64,000 nt of DNA, from NCBI GenBank assembly GCA_036877525.1, contig JAZGTH010000001.1, forward strand, positions 6,024,001 to 6,088,000. The letters are read 5' to 3'. The DNA comes from Chromobotia macracanthus (Eukaryota; Chordata; Actinopteri; Cypriniformes; Botiidae). The notes under the pieces were generated by a model. The model did no database searches. It saw only the letters and a program-made list of their open reading frames with translations, and had not been told where the DNA came from. Positions 1 to 11,180 of the stretch are shown here, piece after piece (within the stretch, counting starts at the first letter, position 1; the number at the start of each line of letters is the position of its first letter). A program made the position numbers and the translations under genes.

Positions 1-59
1 TTTTAAATCAGTATTAAAAAAAAGCTCTGCCATTCACTTTATGCATTTACTTTTCAATT

Positions 60-215
60 CTAATTGAATTGAGTGTTTAGAAATGAACTAACACAGACCT
101 GATGCTTCAGATGTGAATTTAGGCGTCGAAATTCTGAGGGCTGGTTATCCAGGTGGTAAACAATAAGACCACGTTCTGCAGTGCCCATAACTGCCATAGG
201 ATATACCTGTAATGC
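60..215 (-). pseudogene. Inverted partial copy of rae1 exon 8 with intron flanks
   Basis: Read on the minus strand, this stretch has an acceptor (TTACAG before GTATATCC), 36 codons almost identical to rae1 exon 8 at 21345-21452, and a GT donor (AGGTCTGTG). The downstream intron, running left to about position 1, also matches the rae1 intron, including the AATTCAATTAGAATT and AGCTCTGC-type segments near 21480-21530. The translation keeps the frame and differs from the complete gene at about six residues (for example MG for VA, D for E, L for I, N for D, H for P). Similarity ends just upstream of the acceptor, near 220. No other rae1 exon is visible between 220 and the igfbp5 exon at 1180. It may be a segmental-duplication fragment or one exon of a second rae1 copy continuing off the left edge. 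Confidence 0.85.
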
Positions 216-231
216 AAAAAAGTCCTTAAGC

Positions 232-1179
232 ACCATTGTAAAGTCCTAAAAAAGCTCATACATTTATCTCAATCATACATTTATTTTACAAATAAACTGT
301 AAAATACTGTGGAAAATGGGAAGCCAGTTGCACTCCGGGCAAGAAATGCCTCTATGCGAGTCCATAATTTTGAAATCAGTCCTCAGTTTAGAATCTAATC
401 ACCACATGGATTTTGCACTGTGGTGAGCAAAGTGTTTCAATGAGTTTGCTGGTTGGTGTAGGGAAAAAAATAAACATTAGAAATAGCTTTGTTTTATAAT
501 ATCTCTATTTGTAGTCTAGACTTGCTAACCCTCATAAAGACAAACTTATTACTGAACAATTCAATACAATGTTGGCTAGAAAATACACTGAATAAAGAGA
601 CATGCCAGAATACTGAGTGATTTTAGAAATCCTGGCTGGACGCTACCAGCAGATGCCACTTGTATCTGTATATTTAAAACAATGCTTTTGAATTTGAATG
701 CACATTGTAGTCCACCAGATGTATCAGGCATGCAACAGGTGTTAACAGGTGTTAAAATAAAGATTGTGATAAATGTCAGTCCCTTGATGAGTCTGTCACA
801 GGGTATTGCACTTTGCCAAAAGCCCCAAGGATTCTGGATACATGTATTTAATGTTTAGACACTCATGGCACGTATCTTGGGTCAGATCAAGCTTTCTAAA
901 TGTGAAGAAATGGAAGTGGTACCCTTTCCTTTCCTGAGAAACAATTTACAGATATGCTTTTCTTCAGTACATACAAATGCATGAATGTTTAATGAGGTAA
1001 GCAAAAGGGTTTTCTGTTGTTTTCCTAATCAATTGGCCATTACATTCTAACATCACATTTTTTAGTGCAAGGTTGGTTAACTCTGCAAAAAGTAGTACTA
1101 ACCCTGTTACTGATTTCATAACCCAGGGTTATAAACGGTGATAACCCCTTTTCATAATTACAAGTATAAACAAGCTTAC
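232..1179. other. igfbp5 intron 2 region, no recognised feature
   Basis: AT-rich sequence downstream (minus sense) of igfbp5 exon 2. I looked on the minus strand for the thyroglobulin type-1 exons of igfbp5 and for neighbouring rae1 exons and saw neither, so igfbp5 exons 3 and 4 probably lie beyond the left edge. Confidence 0.5.
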
Positions 1180-4100
1180 AGTCTCAGATTGGTGTTTGTC
1201 CATGGAATGGGGAGAATATTTCATATGGCCCATGGTCCTGAGTTTGGACTGCTGTCTCTTCTGATCCTTTTGCATAGCCTGAGCCTTCTTGCTGTTAATG
1301 TGGTCTCGTGGGAAAAGGGGAACCTTGTACTGGGAAGGCAGGTCCTCTGTTACCTCTGTTACCATGGCTTCTTGTGACTCACGATCTTAAAACAAGAACC
1401 ACAATTGAGTAGAAAAGCATGCCGAGCTCAGTACTGGAAAGGTAACATACTAGGGTTGCTTGCAATCACTTCACTATTTTTTTAAACTTCTTAAGACATC
1501 ACAAACCCAGTTTCTAAAGGCCATGGCTGTCCAAGGAATATAATCAATATGAACATCACAATTCTTAGACACAGTTAATGAAAAATATTAAACAGGTGCA
1601 ATACCACCTATTGTGTTGGAGTGTCAACCAGATACTGACAATGAACTATTTACAATATTAACATATGTGTACTATTACCAAATTATCAATAAACATTAAC
1701 AATAAACGTTATTAATATCATGGCTATTGTCAATACTGGTATATTGATACACTACTTATCTGAAGCCACAGTGGAGTAGTGCACACTAATTTAGAAGAGT
1801 CCAACTGCTCTAGAAAGTTAAGAAAAATGTACCTTTATACAAATGTGGTGCAACTTTTGGCAGTGAGTGGAAATGAAGACAGTGTCACATGTTCCAGTTC
1901 TGGTCAACAAATTGTGTACAAATCATGCAAACGGCCTTAATTGCATCCAATTCAAGCAGGGTTCGAACCAGCATACGGTCCAATATGGGAGTCAGGTACT
2001 CTAACTCTAATAAGGCTAAAGGCCATGACCTCTAACGTCTGTCACTAGAGCAAATTTTGAGATACTTTTTGAAATACTCATTTACTCAGTAAAGTGTGTA
2101 TGTGATGTCTGTTGCTTGCATGACAATTAAATGGTCATTTTTAACTGCAAAAAAACAACTTCCTAGCAGTAGTGAAGTTCTTAACATGGGCAAACAGAAT
2201 GAAGAACGCCTCCAAGCTACCTACCAGAAAGGTGGTGACATTCAGTGACAAAGTTGTTCACAGTGTAAATGGGGCATTTGTTTATCTAGTTAGTTATCCT
2301 ATTCACAACCAAGAGTTTAGCGTTCCCTCAAATAAGCTTATGTTAATGTCAGCATAGAATGTAGCTGCTCAGTGTTTTCCTGTATGTGATCCCTAATTTG
2401 TAAAAGAGACTTTGTACACATTTAACTTCTGAGAGCAAGCCAGTGCTTCTTGGACAGAAGCCAACAATGACTGATCATGCCCAGATCATCTGTCTTTCTA
2501 ATCATGTCTATAACTATTTCTGTCACTCATAAGCTTGCAAATGCAAGTAGATTTAGATAATAATTTATTAGGGCTATAATAGATTACAATAAACAATCAC
2601 AAAGAATCTTGCCTGCCACTGCTGTCCTCTGATGGACCTCTTATTAACACCAAGCCTTTCACATTTCAATCAAAACATAAACATACTATCACTTATTAAA
2701 TCATTTAAATTCAACCACAAGCTTTTTTTGAAGTAGAGATGCCTGATGCCAACTTCAGTTTGTCTTGTATAGACTGTCTTTCCTTTTTTTGTATGTCACT
2801 GTGATGACCAGCTGTACAGTGGGCAATCAGATATAGGGGCTTGATCCCTTCATCTTCTGTGAAGCTGCATAAGATAATCTCCCAAACCCATTCTGACAAT
2901 ATCACTGACAAATCAGAGAAAGTGCTTCAACAATATCTCTGACACTGGATCTGTAGAAAACAATGCAATGAATGAATTGTGTGCTTTTGCTTAATCTTGT
3001 TTTAACAGTTTTAAAAGGGTTGTTAGAAGTCCATTTAAAAGTCTCTTAATCTGCAAATATTGTTTAACAGTATCAGAGCTGTTGTTGACACTAGGGACTT
3101 TACTCTGCTGGATTATTTTATTACGGCATTGCATATTTTAAGGTGGTGCAGAGCATCCTCTCATGCAAATCAATTTGCCTCAAAGTGCATATTCTTTTGC
3201 TACCAAAAAGCTCCTCCTCAACTCCATGTTTTTAATCAACTTTTTTAATTTTAAATAAAGTTCTAAACTTAAGTTTCAGAAATTCATTGAGAAGCCTGAT
3301 CATTCAGTGCAGTCAAGCATCTCACAAGCATATATAAGCAGCCGCCTACCTAACACCAGAGACTATTTATCCAGTGTCCCTCCTTCATACCAACTAACCC
3401 ATTCTCTATTCTGCCTTATTTTATATTTTATTTAGTTGAGTAGTACAAAACAGTTGTTTGAGCCAAGTTAGCTGCTCTACAAGCCAAACTCATTTACCAT
3501 TGTATCTATTAAGAAGATACAATAGTAAGAAGAACAAAAGAATTTAAAAGAAAAGTTCAGTTGTTGTTAGTCCGGCAAACACTGAGCAGCTACATCTTCT
3601 ATGCAGACATGGACATAAGCTTATTTGAGGGAACGCTAAACTCTTGGTTGTGTATAGGACAACTAACCTTTACAGTCCGGCCATTCTAGGCAACAGTGAA
3701 GGTGCTTATATTGCAATTTGCAAGGAAACTCTTCTCCACAACCTAAAAGTTAAAATTTTGTTGCCACTGTTCACTTCCAAAAGAACTTCCACCTTGGACA
3801 TGAATATATATCAGTGGTGAGTTATTCTCAGTCCATTCCTACTGACAGCTGAATTAATCACATAATAACATAAACACGGGCTAAAATCATTTAGGGATGA
3901 AAAATGAGTCAAACATAAGTTACTTTCTCAGTCTTTCGTATATGCACATGCATGTACGCTATGGAAACCAGTGCGTCTAATAAATAACTTTTAGAGAGAG
4001 AGACAAACAGAGAGAGAGAGAGAGAATTGTATTGGTACTACCAAGATATTATGCTATGTATGACTATAACTCAAAATGTGCATAGCTCTCGGGAAATATG

Positions 4101-4473
4101 GATTTGTCCTATATCTAGGAATATATTAATAAAACTTACGTTTTCGTATATTAAGTGGTGTATATGTTTTCTCGTTTATGCAAACTCCTTTGCCGTGAAG
4201 AAGAGCGTGAAGCGGCTTTTCCTCCCCATTTCGAGGCAGGCAGCGTAATCCCTGTCCGCATGTGCCCGTGTAGACTCCACACGCCTGCCCTTTGGTCAGC
4301 GCGCAGGTCAAGCAGCAGCCGCAGCCGGGCTCCTTCACTACCTGACACCCCACCGGCACCGGAGGACACATTGACATCGCCTTCTGATCGCACGGCTCAC
4401 AGGGCACGTACGAGGCAAAGCAGCTGGGCAGTCCCCATACCAATGCCATCAAACTACACAAACTTAGATGCAT
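1180..4473 (-). CDS. igfbp5: igfbp5, insulin-like growth factor binding protein 5, exons 1-2 (partial)
   Basis: Secreted protein that binds IGF-I/II and modulates their access to receptors. Exon 1 coding is 4473 down to 4140 (111 codons plus 1 base). It holds a hydrophobic signal peptide (about residues 1-20) and the complete N-terminal IGFBP domain with 12 cysteines, including the GCGCC signature and the run [11 protein letters not shown] typical of IGFBP5 rather than IGFBP3. The donor is GTAAGT (4139 downward). Exon 2 is 1385 down to 1180 (2 bases plus 68 codons), after TTTTAAG and before GTAAGC. It encodes the linker with [12 protein letters not shown] and a basic QKRQQSKLR stretch. The phases fit (1 plus 2). 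The C-terminal thyroglobulin type-1 exons are not in the window. Teleosts usually have igfbp5a and igfbp5b, and I cannot say which this is. The intron between these exons is 2.75 kb. Confidence 0.9.
1958..2037 (-). repeat. tRNA-derived SINE head (relic)
   Basis: On the minus strand there is an A-box-like TTTAGCCTTATTAGAG, then TACCTGACTCCCA, then a perfect B box GGTTCGAACCC. Spacing is tRNA-like, but no 7-bp acceptor stem can be formed, so this reads as a SINE head or tRNA pseudogene, not a working tRNA gene. It sits in igfbp5 intron 1. Confidence 0.5.
2289..3667. repeat. Inverted-repeat element in igfbp5 intron 1
   Basis: A segment at 2289-2380 (CACAACCAAGAGTTTAGCG, then CCTCAAATAAGCTTATG, then GTAGCTGCTCAGTG) recurs as its reverse complement at 3572-3667. 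The arms are about 95 bp with a few mismatches, separated by about 1.2 kb. A TATATAAG motif lies between them at 3331. No transposase reading frame is visible in the interior, so this is probably a non-autonomous or heavily decayed inverted-repeat transposon. Confidence 0.65.
3994..4024. repeat. (GA)n microsatellite
   Basis: Imperfect GA repeat broken by ACAAAC, about 115 bases downstream (minus sense) of the igfbp5 exon 1 donor. Confidence 0.9.
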
Positions 4474-4832
4474 GGTCTTCCTGCAAAGATCCTATTTCAC
4501 CTGCCTTAATGATATGGTGTAGCGTCCGGTCCAACGGAACAAGTTCGTTGTTACAAATGTCAAATGCACCCTCTTTTTCTCTCACCACTTAATGGAATCC
4601 ACTGGTGCACACAATAGTAGACATGTCCTAAGATGCAGTGGGATCAGCAGACTTCAGGGAAGGACCACAGACCTCAAAATGCACGATATTAACACCATAT
4701 ATTAAAATATGAAATCAATATATTCCAGAGGTCCTGCAGACTAATAAAGCGAAGAATCTTCACCCCTGAAAGATGCTGTTACTGAAAAGCTCTGCCCATC
4801 TGAACCGCGGTGAAGGGAGGCGCACTACTCTT

Positions 4833-4839
4833 CTTTATA
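4833..4839 (-). promoter_or_regulatory. TATA box candidate for igfbp5
   Basis: On the minus strand the heptamer TATAAAG lies about 360 bases upstream of the igfbp5 ATG. GC-richer sequence (CGCCTCCC, ACCGCGG) follows it. This would put transcription start near 4805 with a 5' UTR of about 330 nt. IGFBP5 genes in other vertebrates have a TATA-type promoter and a long 5' UTR. Position and start site are inferred. Confidence 0.45.
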
Positions 4840-5879
4840 GATACTACTGTTTCTTGGGCGGATCCTTGCGGTGATGCTGGGTATGCATGTATTCGGTGCA
4901 GGTTAAAAACAAGCTATATAGCAAATGGGGTTATTATGTATTACTTAGCAGTTGTTCGAATTCTATTTGGAAATGTAAAGAATATTTGTTTTAATTATGT
5001 ACATACACTCAGGTAAAATGCCAATATTCTGAGTTTTATTGAATAAAAGTTGAATTATGTACTTGAATTATGTATTATGTACTAAGCAATAAATGCTTTT
5101 GCAGAAAGATATGTGTGACACTGGTGAACATTACATAAAATGCAATAAATAATTTCAAAACGTGTTGCTGACTGAAGACCTACTTTTTTATAAAAACTTC
5201 ACTAGTCTGTGAAATTGTGCTTTACCATTTTAGTTCGTTTAAAATGCTCAACATAACAATACTACACAAAACACAAAAGCATATTACAGTAGAAATGTTT
5301 GGAGGGGTATAATAATTTATTGTTAGCTTGTTTGTTAAAGGTCAGTGCAGATAAAATAAGGAATTGACTGCTGCTTCCAGTATGCTATTGTGAGGTTTCA
5401 AGAAAATGTTTTTATTAACAAAATATTGCTGTTCTTTATGCACATATGTTTAACTATGTGTTAAACATAGTAAACATATAAAACTAATAATAAAACTCAG
5501 AAAATATTGTATGTATTTTATGGTTCTCTAAATGAAGTTCTATACAATTCAACAATAGAGTAACAAGTTCATTCACAAAACTACTTCTACTTCTATTGCT
5601 GCACTTTATTGTATTATAGAACTGTTTTTCCTTTCTTTTTTCTTTCTTTTTTTTGTGCTTATTTTTAATTCTGCAGTGGAAGCTCCTGTCACCAAGACAA
5701 ATTCCATGTGTTTGTAAACATACTTGGCAATAAAGCTCTTACTATTCTACTATTTACGATTAACAAGACCGGACGATGAATGCTGACTCAATGTGTGCTT
5801 ATAATTGGTGAGATAATGAGATGCAGATGAACATTATTCTGGTGAATTTGTGCGATGTGGTTGGCTGTGAGAGGGACTT
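4840..5879. other. Intergenic, no gene recognised
   Basis: AT-rich sequence between the igfbp5 promoter and the gypsy relic. It holds a polypyrimidine tract (TTTCCTTTCTTTTTTC) around 5627-5655 and short ATTATGTACT repeats around 5050-5080. No coding signal on either strand. Confidence 0.5.
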
Positions 5880-7440
5880 GGCTGATCAGTGGCTGGTATT
5901 CTCTGGTTGAGAATAGAGCCTGGCAGATCTGTAAGCACCCCCTCTGAGTGGCTCCTCAGCTGGGCCAGGCCCAATGGAGACAGAGACAGGTGAGTAATAG
6001 GGTTTTAAGAGTGACACATGGAGTACTGTATTGACTTTATGGATGATGGGGAAGGGGCCAATGTATCTGGGACTCAATTTCTTGCAGCGCAGGTGCATAC
6101 GTATGTCTCGGGTGGAGAGGCAAATTTTTTGCCCGGGTTGGTAAGGTGTGCTTCGGTCTGCCGTGCATCAGCGTGGATCTGCTGATGTTGCACTGCCTTT
6201 TGAAGATGATGGTGTGCTGGTTCCAGGAATCCTGTGGTCATGACAGAAGGTTCATAGAATAACAACCAAAACCAAACAACGTAGATGTAAAATGGGTTCT
6301 GGATTATCTGGAGGGTTCTTCAGGAGCATGGAGACAAAGAGAGAATCAGTTTTCATGTTCTTGAAACCAGGTCAGTAGGAGATGGTGAAATTGAGCCTAA
6401 TAAAAAATAGGGCCCATCTGGCTTGACGTGGAGTTGTTTGGGGGCCTTGAGGTATTCCAGGTTCTTATGGTCAGTGAGGACTGTGAAAGGGTTGTTAAGC
6501 ACCTTGTAACTAATGCCTCCTAAGACTTCCCTGTTATCTATATCATAGTTTTGCTCCGCTGGAGTAAGCTTCTTAGAAAAATAATGTATGGGTGGAGTGT
6601 ATTGGAAACCCCCTGCTGCTGAAATAGCACCACTTCTACCTCTGTGGTGGAAGCATCTTCTTCAACAACAAAAGGTTTATTAGGGTTGCGATGGATGAGG
6701 AGCGGTGTACTGGTGAAGGATTCCTTGAGTTTCTAAAAAGACCACTGGCGTCCAGGACAGAGACTTTTGAGCTGGAAGGTCAGGGGATACAAGTCATGTA
6801 ACTGTAATTTCTAAAAAATCAATGACAGACGTTTGTAAAGACAAGGACGCGTTGGAATTCTTTAATCAATGTGGGTTGAGGTCAGTTCTTTACAGCTGCT
6901 ACGTCCCTAAACCATCTGGATGCCATCTTTGCTGATATTGTATCCTAGAAACTAGGCCGAGGACTGATAAACAGAGAATTTATTGGCCTTCAGGAAGAGA
7001 TTATAGTCTCTGAGATGCTGGAGGACGTCTGCAATGTGGTGGCAATGTTCGGCCAAACTCCAGGAGTACACTAGGGTATCATCGATGTAGAAATAATTTA
7101 TGGTCCCAAAGCACCTCATGCATGAAATCTTGGAAAACAGATTTTTCCAAACCATAGTGCATGACAAAGTACTCTTGGTGGCCTGTAGTTGTCAGGAAAG
7201 CAGTTTTCCACTTGTTTCCCTCACATATCCAGATGATGCTGCTGAGGTCCAACTTTGTAAACACAGGTCCTTTTTGGCCAAGAAGAAGAAGCTAGAAGCA
7301 GCAGGGGATGTAGATGGGCAGATATAACCTTGTTGTAGAGCTGTATACTCCTCCATGACCTTTTGCTCAGGGATGGAGAGTGGATAGATTTTACCATGTG
7401 GCACTGGTTCACCTGGGATGAGGTCAATGACCAGTCATCC
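5880..7440 (-). mobile_element. Ty3/gypsy retrotransposon pol relic
   Basis: Minus-strand reading gives gypsy pol pieces in order. Reverse transcriptase lies at about 7420-6950: [35 protein letters not shown] and the catalytic-type YIDD box near 7080. An RNase H part follows at about 6900-6400 with TDHKNLEYL. The integrase C-terminal end is at about 6265-5890, with [11 protein letters not shown] and HVSLLKPYY. The catalytic core of integrase is missing: sequence passes from the RNase H tail straight to the integrase end near 6280. Many stops and frame changes make it a dead copy. No LTRs, protease or gag were recognised beside it. Confidence 0.85.
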
Positions 7441-10299
7441 CATAGATGACTGTCACTGTACAGCAGTCACTGTAATTTCTTTCTCATTTGACCATGAACT
7501 GGGCTGCTACACGTGTACCAAGTCTGATGTATCTCATTCCCTTTCTGAGTTATAGTCAACCAAAAGTAGCCCGGCCCAGTGTTTTGGTTCCTGTGACAGA
7601 CATGAATAAAAATGTCTACATAAGAATGTGGCATATGGCATTCTTTGGCATTTCAATTGAATGTTATAAGCATTTTCATAAATTTTAATTTTCAAAAAAA
7701 TTAAAAATCTTTTAAGCACCAAGGGGCACCCAAACCATGACAAGTTTTGTAATGATTCATTATTTCATTCCATGAATAGTTTTATGGCTAAATTCAAAAT
7801 GGTCAATGCGAAAAATGGCTGACCATGGAACATTGGATTTTGTTTGACTCGGCATGCCTCACAGAATCTAAAGAGACCTCTCATGATTTTAGACCAAGGT
7901 TTTCGAAATTTCTTTTTTTTCGAAAAAAAAGAATTTGGAATATCTGGAGATGTATGTGGCTTATGTACATATGTGCTTCCTCAGGTCAAGACTGTTGTGA
8001 CAAATACCCAGTTTTGCGTTAATACACCAAAGCGTTGGCAAGATCCCTCTGTGCTCACCAAACAATTCATAGATGTAGTATATGACAACTGTAAGGGTTA
8101 TCTACACAAATTCCATAACTTTACTCATTTTTTTGTCTCTAGATGCTACAAATGCTATAGGATTTGTAGCATTCACACTGTCACAGTTGTAGCTTTACGC
8201 TTGAACCCTTAATCCTTATAAAAAAATCCTTATAAATACAATAGGGTTTCAGCACTTCACATTGGCAACGTTACATGTTGACAGATTTGTGGACACCACG
8301 ATTTGTTGGTGACATTGTCAAGTGACATTTTCATACTAATCAAATGACGATCACAATGCACCCTGACATTCCCATGCTTCTCACAAATACAGTTTAATGA
8401 GATTCTTTTTAGCTCCCTTTGGTTCTTTTTTAATACTGGAGAACATGTAAAGAAAGGGCAATCTTGACATCTTTAGACAAAATATAGCTTAACTAGTCAG
8501 CTGAAAAGAATTGTATGATTTAACAACAGAAACATTGGTGTATGATCACACACTGAATGAAGATATTTGTGAATGTATTAACTAATATTAAATAATAAAG
8601 AATAACACAGACCTCTAAAATAACCTTGATTCTGCATTGTAACCCAGGACCAACAGAGAAAAAAAAGATGAGATAAAAATACTTATAAGCAGTAATATGA
8701 GTTTGAAAATTTTCCACTGACAGAGCAGATGCTTATCAGATTTTCTAAATAGAAGCATCACTCTACACAAACAGAGGAAAGGAGATTTAGACACAAGTCA
8801 CTGAGCTGTGTAACCACTGTTTTTATCTCAGTGAAATACATTCTGTCTTCAATTCTGTCTTCAATTCAGATTATATAGTTAAACAAGTAAGGCATACAGT
8901 AATATGCCGGTTTTTGAACAGGCAATGAGTTTTGCCATTTAAACTCTCATGTAAACAATACATGCTATACAGATGATAGACCCTGTTCTGTTTGTATAAA
9001 AAGATGACATGGTCCTGATAAGGACTGAGATTGTTGTTCAAAGCTTTTCCCATTGCTTTCTAATTATTCTGCTTACATTTTAAACATGCATCTAAATTTT
9101 AGCTCATAGAGGAAGACAATAAACTGTGCACATTATAAGTTACCTTAATGGGGTAGCATGTGCCTTTATCAGCAAAATGAATCACTATATAAATACTAAA
9201 TGAAGTGCCCATCTATATTGGAAACTTTCATGGATGCTTATATTATGTGCATGAAAACATGCATGAAAAGAAATGTCTGGTGCTTGCCCATTGTGTGGAG
9301 AACATCAGATCCCTCCAGGCAAGATTTTATCACTTGCATCTGGTGTTTACTTTAGATATCATTCGATTTAAACATTTTCACGTGCACCAAATGCTCCATG
9401 TCAGCATTTCTCCCATCTCAGACCAGTTTAAGTTCAGTTTCTATTTTCAGCCCGAAAAAAAAACAACGGGTTCAACAGAAACTTGAGGCCAAGAGCACAC
9501 ATTAGGGTGTGTTTGAAACAAGTACAGACTTAATGATCTTTTTTTAACAATAGGTGGCAGTGCTACTGTTCAACACTACTTATTTTGCAATCTTTACCAA
9601 AAAGGTATTACATAACACTTTGGTATTACACACCAGAGGGAAACCGTGTCTGTGATAACTCGTGTCTGTGATGCTTTATTGATATTGTTATTTTTTTTAA
9701 ATGATATGAGCCATAAATCTTTTTGGTACTTTGGTACTGTGATATTATCAGCTTGTTTATCACTAACTTGTTTTTGAGTGACAAACGTGATAAATAAATG
9801 GTTGTACATGTTAAAGGCTAAACCTAAGGTTTCCTAGTAAGGCGTGTCTAAAGATAAGATCATTTTTAAAGCTTTTTTTTAAAAGATAAACTAGGTGCCT
9901 CTACTACCTAACATCTTGTAGTATGCTCATAAACTGTAGCAGTCCTAGCATGTATACGAATTGGCTTCCTATTTGAAATGCAGATCTGTGTTCACTCTAA
10001 TGGCTAATATTACCCACAGTTCAAAGGGGGAGTTTAGTAACGCCACAGAATGAATTAAATGATAATTATTTAATTATTTACAAATTACATAAAATGTAAT
10101 GAACAATGAAAGCTGAATTGCAAGGAGTTGTCATCATAAACATGAAGGAAAGAACCCAGTCACAGAGTCTTGACTCTGAAAAAAATAAATAAATAAAAAA
10201 TTAAATTTTTAACACATAACAAACATTGATTTTTGAGCATTGATATATATGATTATGATGATTATGATATGATATGAGATATATGATTTTTTTTTTTTT
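7441..10299. other. Intergenic, hairpins but no gene recognised
   Basis: AT-rich sequence without convincing coding signal. It contains a perfect 24-bp palindrome at 7910-7933 (TTCTTTTTTTT, CG, AAAAAAAAGAA) and a perfect 11-bp-arm hairpin at 8143-8172 (ATGCTACAAAT / ATTTGTAGCAT, loop GCTATAGG). Short open frames here look random. Confidence 0.5.
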
Positions 10300-10302
10300 T
10301 TT

Positions 10303-10637
10303 TTTTTAGGCAGGAAAAAGAGCAGGCAGGTAAAGGCCATGAATAAATGATGGAATAATTAACAAGGAAACAAGAGGGTGGGGTCAAGACTCAAAACCGG
10401 ACAGCGCATGGCACAAGGTACACAAACAACAGCCACATGCTTTCACACAAAGACAAGAGACACAAATCACAAAAGACACAGAGCATGAGTCTAGATCCTG
10501 ATTTTAAAAGCAAGAACCAAGACAAGAATAGAGTCAGGATCCAAATATCATGTCCTGACACAAGAAATAAAGGCTGTCAGGATACTGGCATGAGTATTTA
10601 GAAAAAAAAATCCCAAGACAAGGACACCAGGACCCTG
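10303..10637 (-). mobile_element. LTR-like dispersed repeat, copy A
   Basis: Read on the minus strand this begins TGTCAGGGTCCTGG near 10633. It continues through GGATCCTGACTC, ATCTAGACTCATGCTC, the CACATGGC segments and GAGTCTTGACCCC to TTCCTTGTTAATTATTCC near 10350. Related copies occur at 10640-10990, 33165-33600 and 51180-51701. The TGTCAGG start and the dispersed, gene-less nature suggest a solo LTR of a gypsy-type element, but the 3' end and target duplication were not established. Confidence 0.6.
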
Positions 10638-10639
10638 AC

Positions 10640-10990
10640 AGTTGTATTGTGATGTGTGTGTGGGGATCCTTGCTTGGATCTTGACTAGTGTTTTGTGCCA
10701 GGATCTTGACAGCCCTGCTTTTTGCATCAGAACATGATGTTTGGATCCTGACTCACAGTCTTGGTTCTTCAATTTTGGTGTCAAGATCTAGACTTATGAC
10801 ATTGTGTTTTTTGTTAGAGCACATGGCTTTTTAATGTCATTTGCCATGTGCTCTTCTGTCTAATGTTTTGTGCAGAGGCACATGACCAATGTTTTTACCA
10901 TGTGTGATACTGTCCTGTCATGAGTCTTGACCCTGTCCTTTTTTTTCCTTGTTAATCATCTAATTATTGTTTCATGCCCCTCATCAGCTC
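10640..10990 (+). mobile_element. LTR-like dispersed repeat, copy B (head to head with copy A)
   Basis: Plus-strand copy of the same family: GGATCCTGACTCACAG, AAGATCTAGACTTATGAC, then CACATGGC and CATGTGCTC, GAGTCTTGACCCTGTCC, CCTTGTTAATCATC and CATGCCCCTCATC. Together with copy A it makes an imperfect palindrome of about 680 bp centred near 10640. Confidence 0.6.
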
Positions 10991-11030
10991 AATGTAATCT
11001 ACAGCGATCTTTTCTTCCTTCTGTGTGCAT

Positions 11031-11180
11031 TCAGCGGTGGTTTGGGTCAGGGTCCTGGAGCGCTGCTTCTCTCAGAGGACAACTCCCCTGAGGCACTGCT
11101 GTCCCAGAGTGGAGCTCAGGAGGACGCAGACGCAAAACTAGTGGTGGTGTTATCTCAGGCAGCAGCGAGCTTGATGAGAA
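11031..11180 (+). other. Exon-like coding segment of unknown identity
   Basis: An open stretch, GC-richer than its surroundings, following a CAG. Its translation contains GGLGQGPGALLLSEDNSPE and then a segment ending LSQAAASLM. It looks like real protein sequence, perhaps from a transcription factor, but I do not recognise it. The open frame continues to 11470, where it loses protein-like character. It could be a displaced part of the zxdc-like pseudogene just downstream or an exon of another gene. Confidence 0.3.

Noticed and set aside
1958..2037. Functional tRNA gene
   Set aside because: A good B box and A-box-like sequence are present, but the acceptor stem does not pair and the anticodon arm is irregular, so a SINE head is more likely.
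4155..4592. 145-codon plus-strand open frame over igfbp5 exon 1
   Set aside because: It is the antisense shadow of the GC-rich igfbp5 exon; the minus strand has the conserved cysteine pattern and splice sites.
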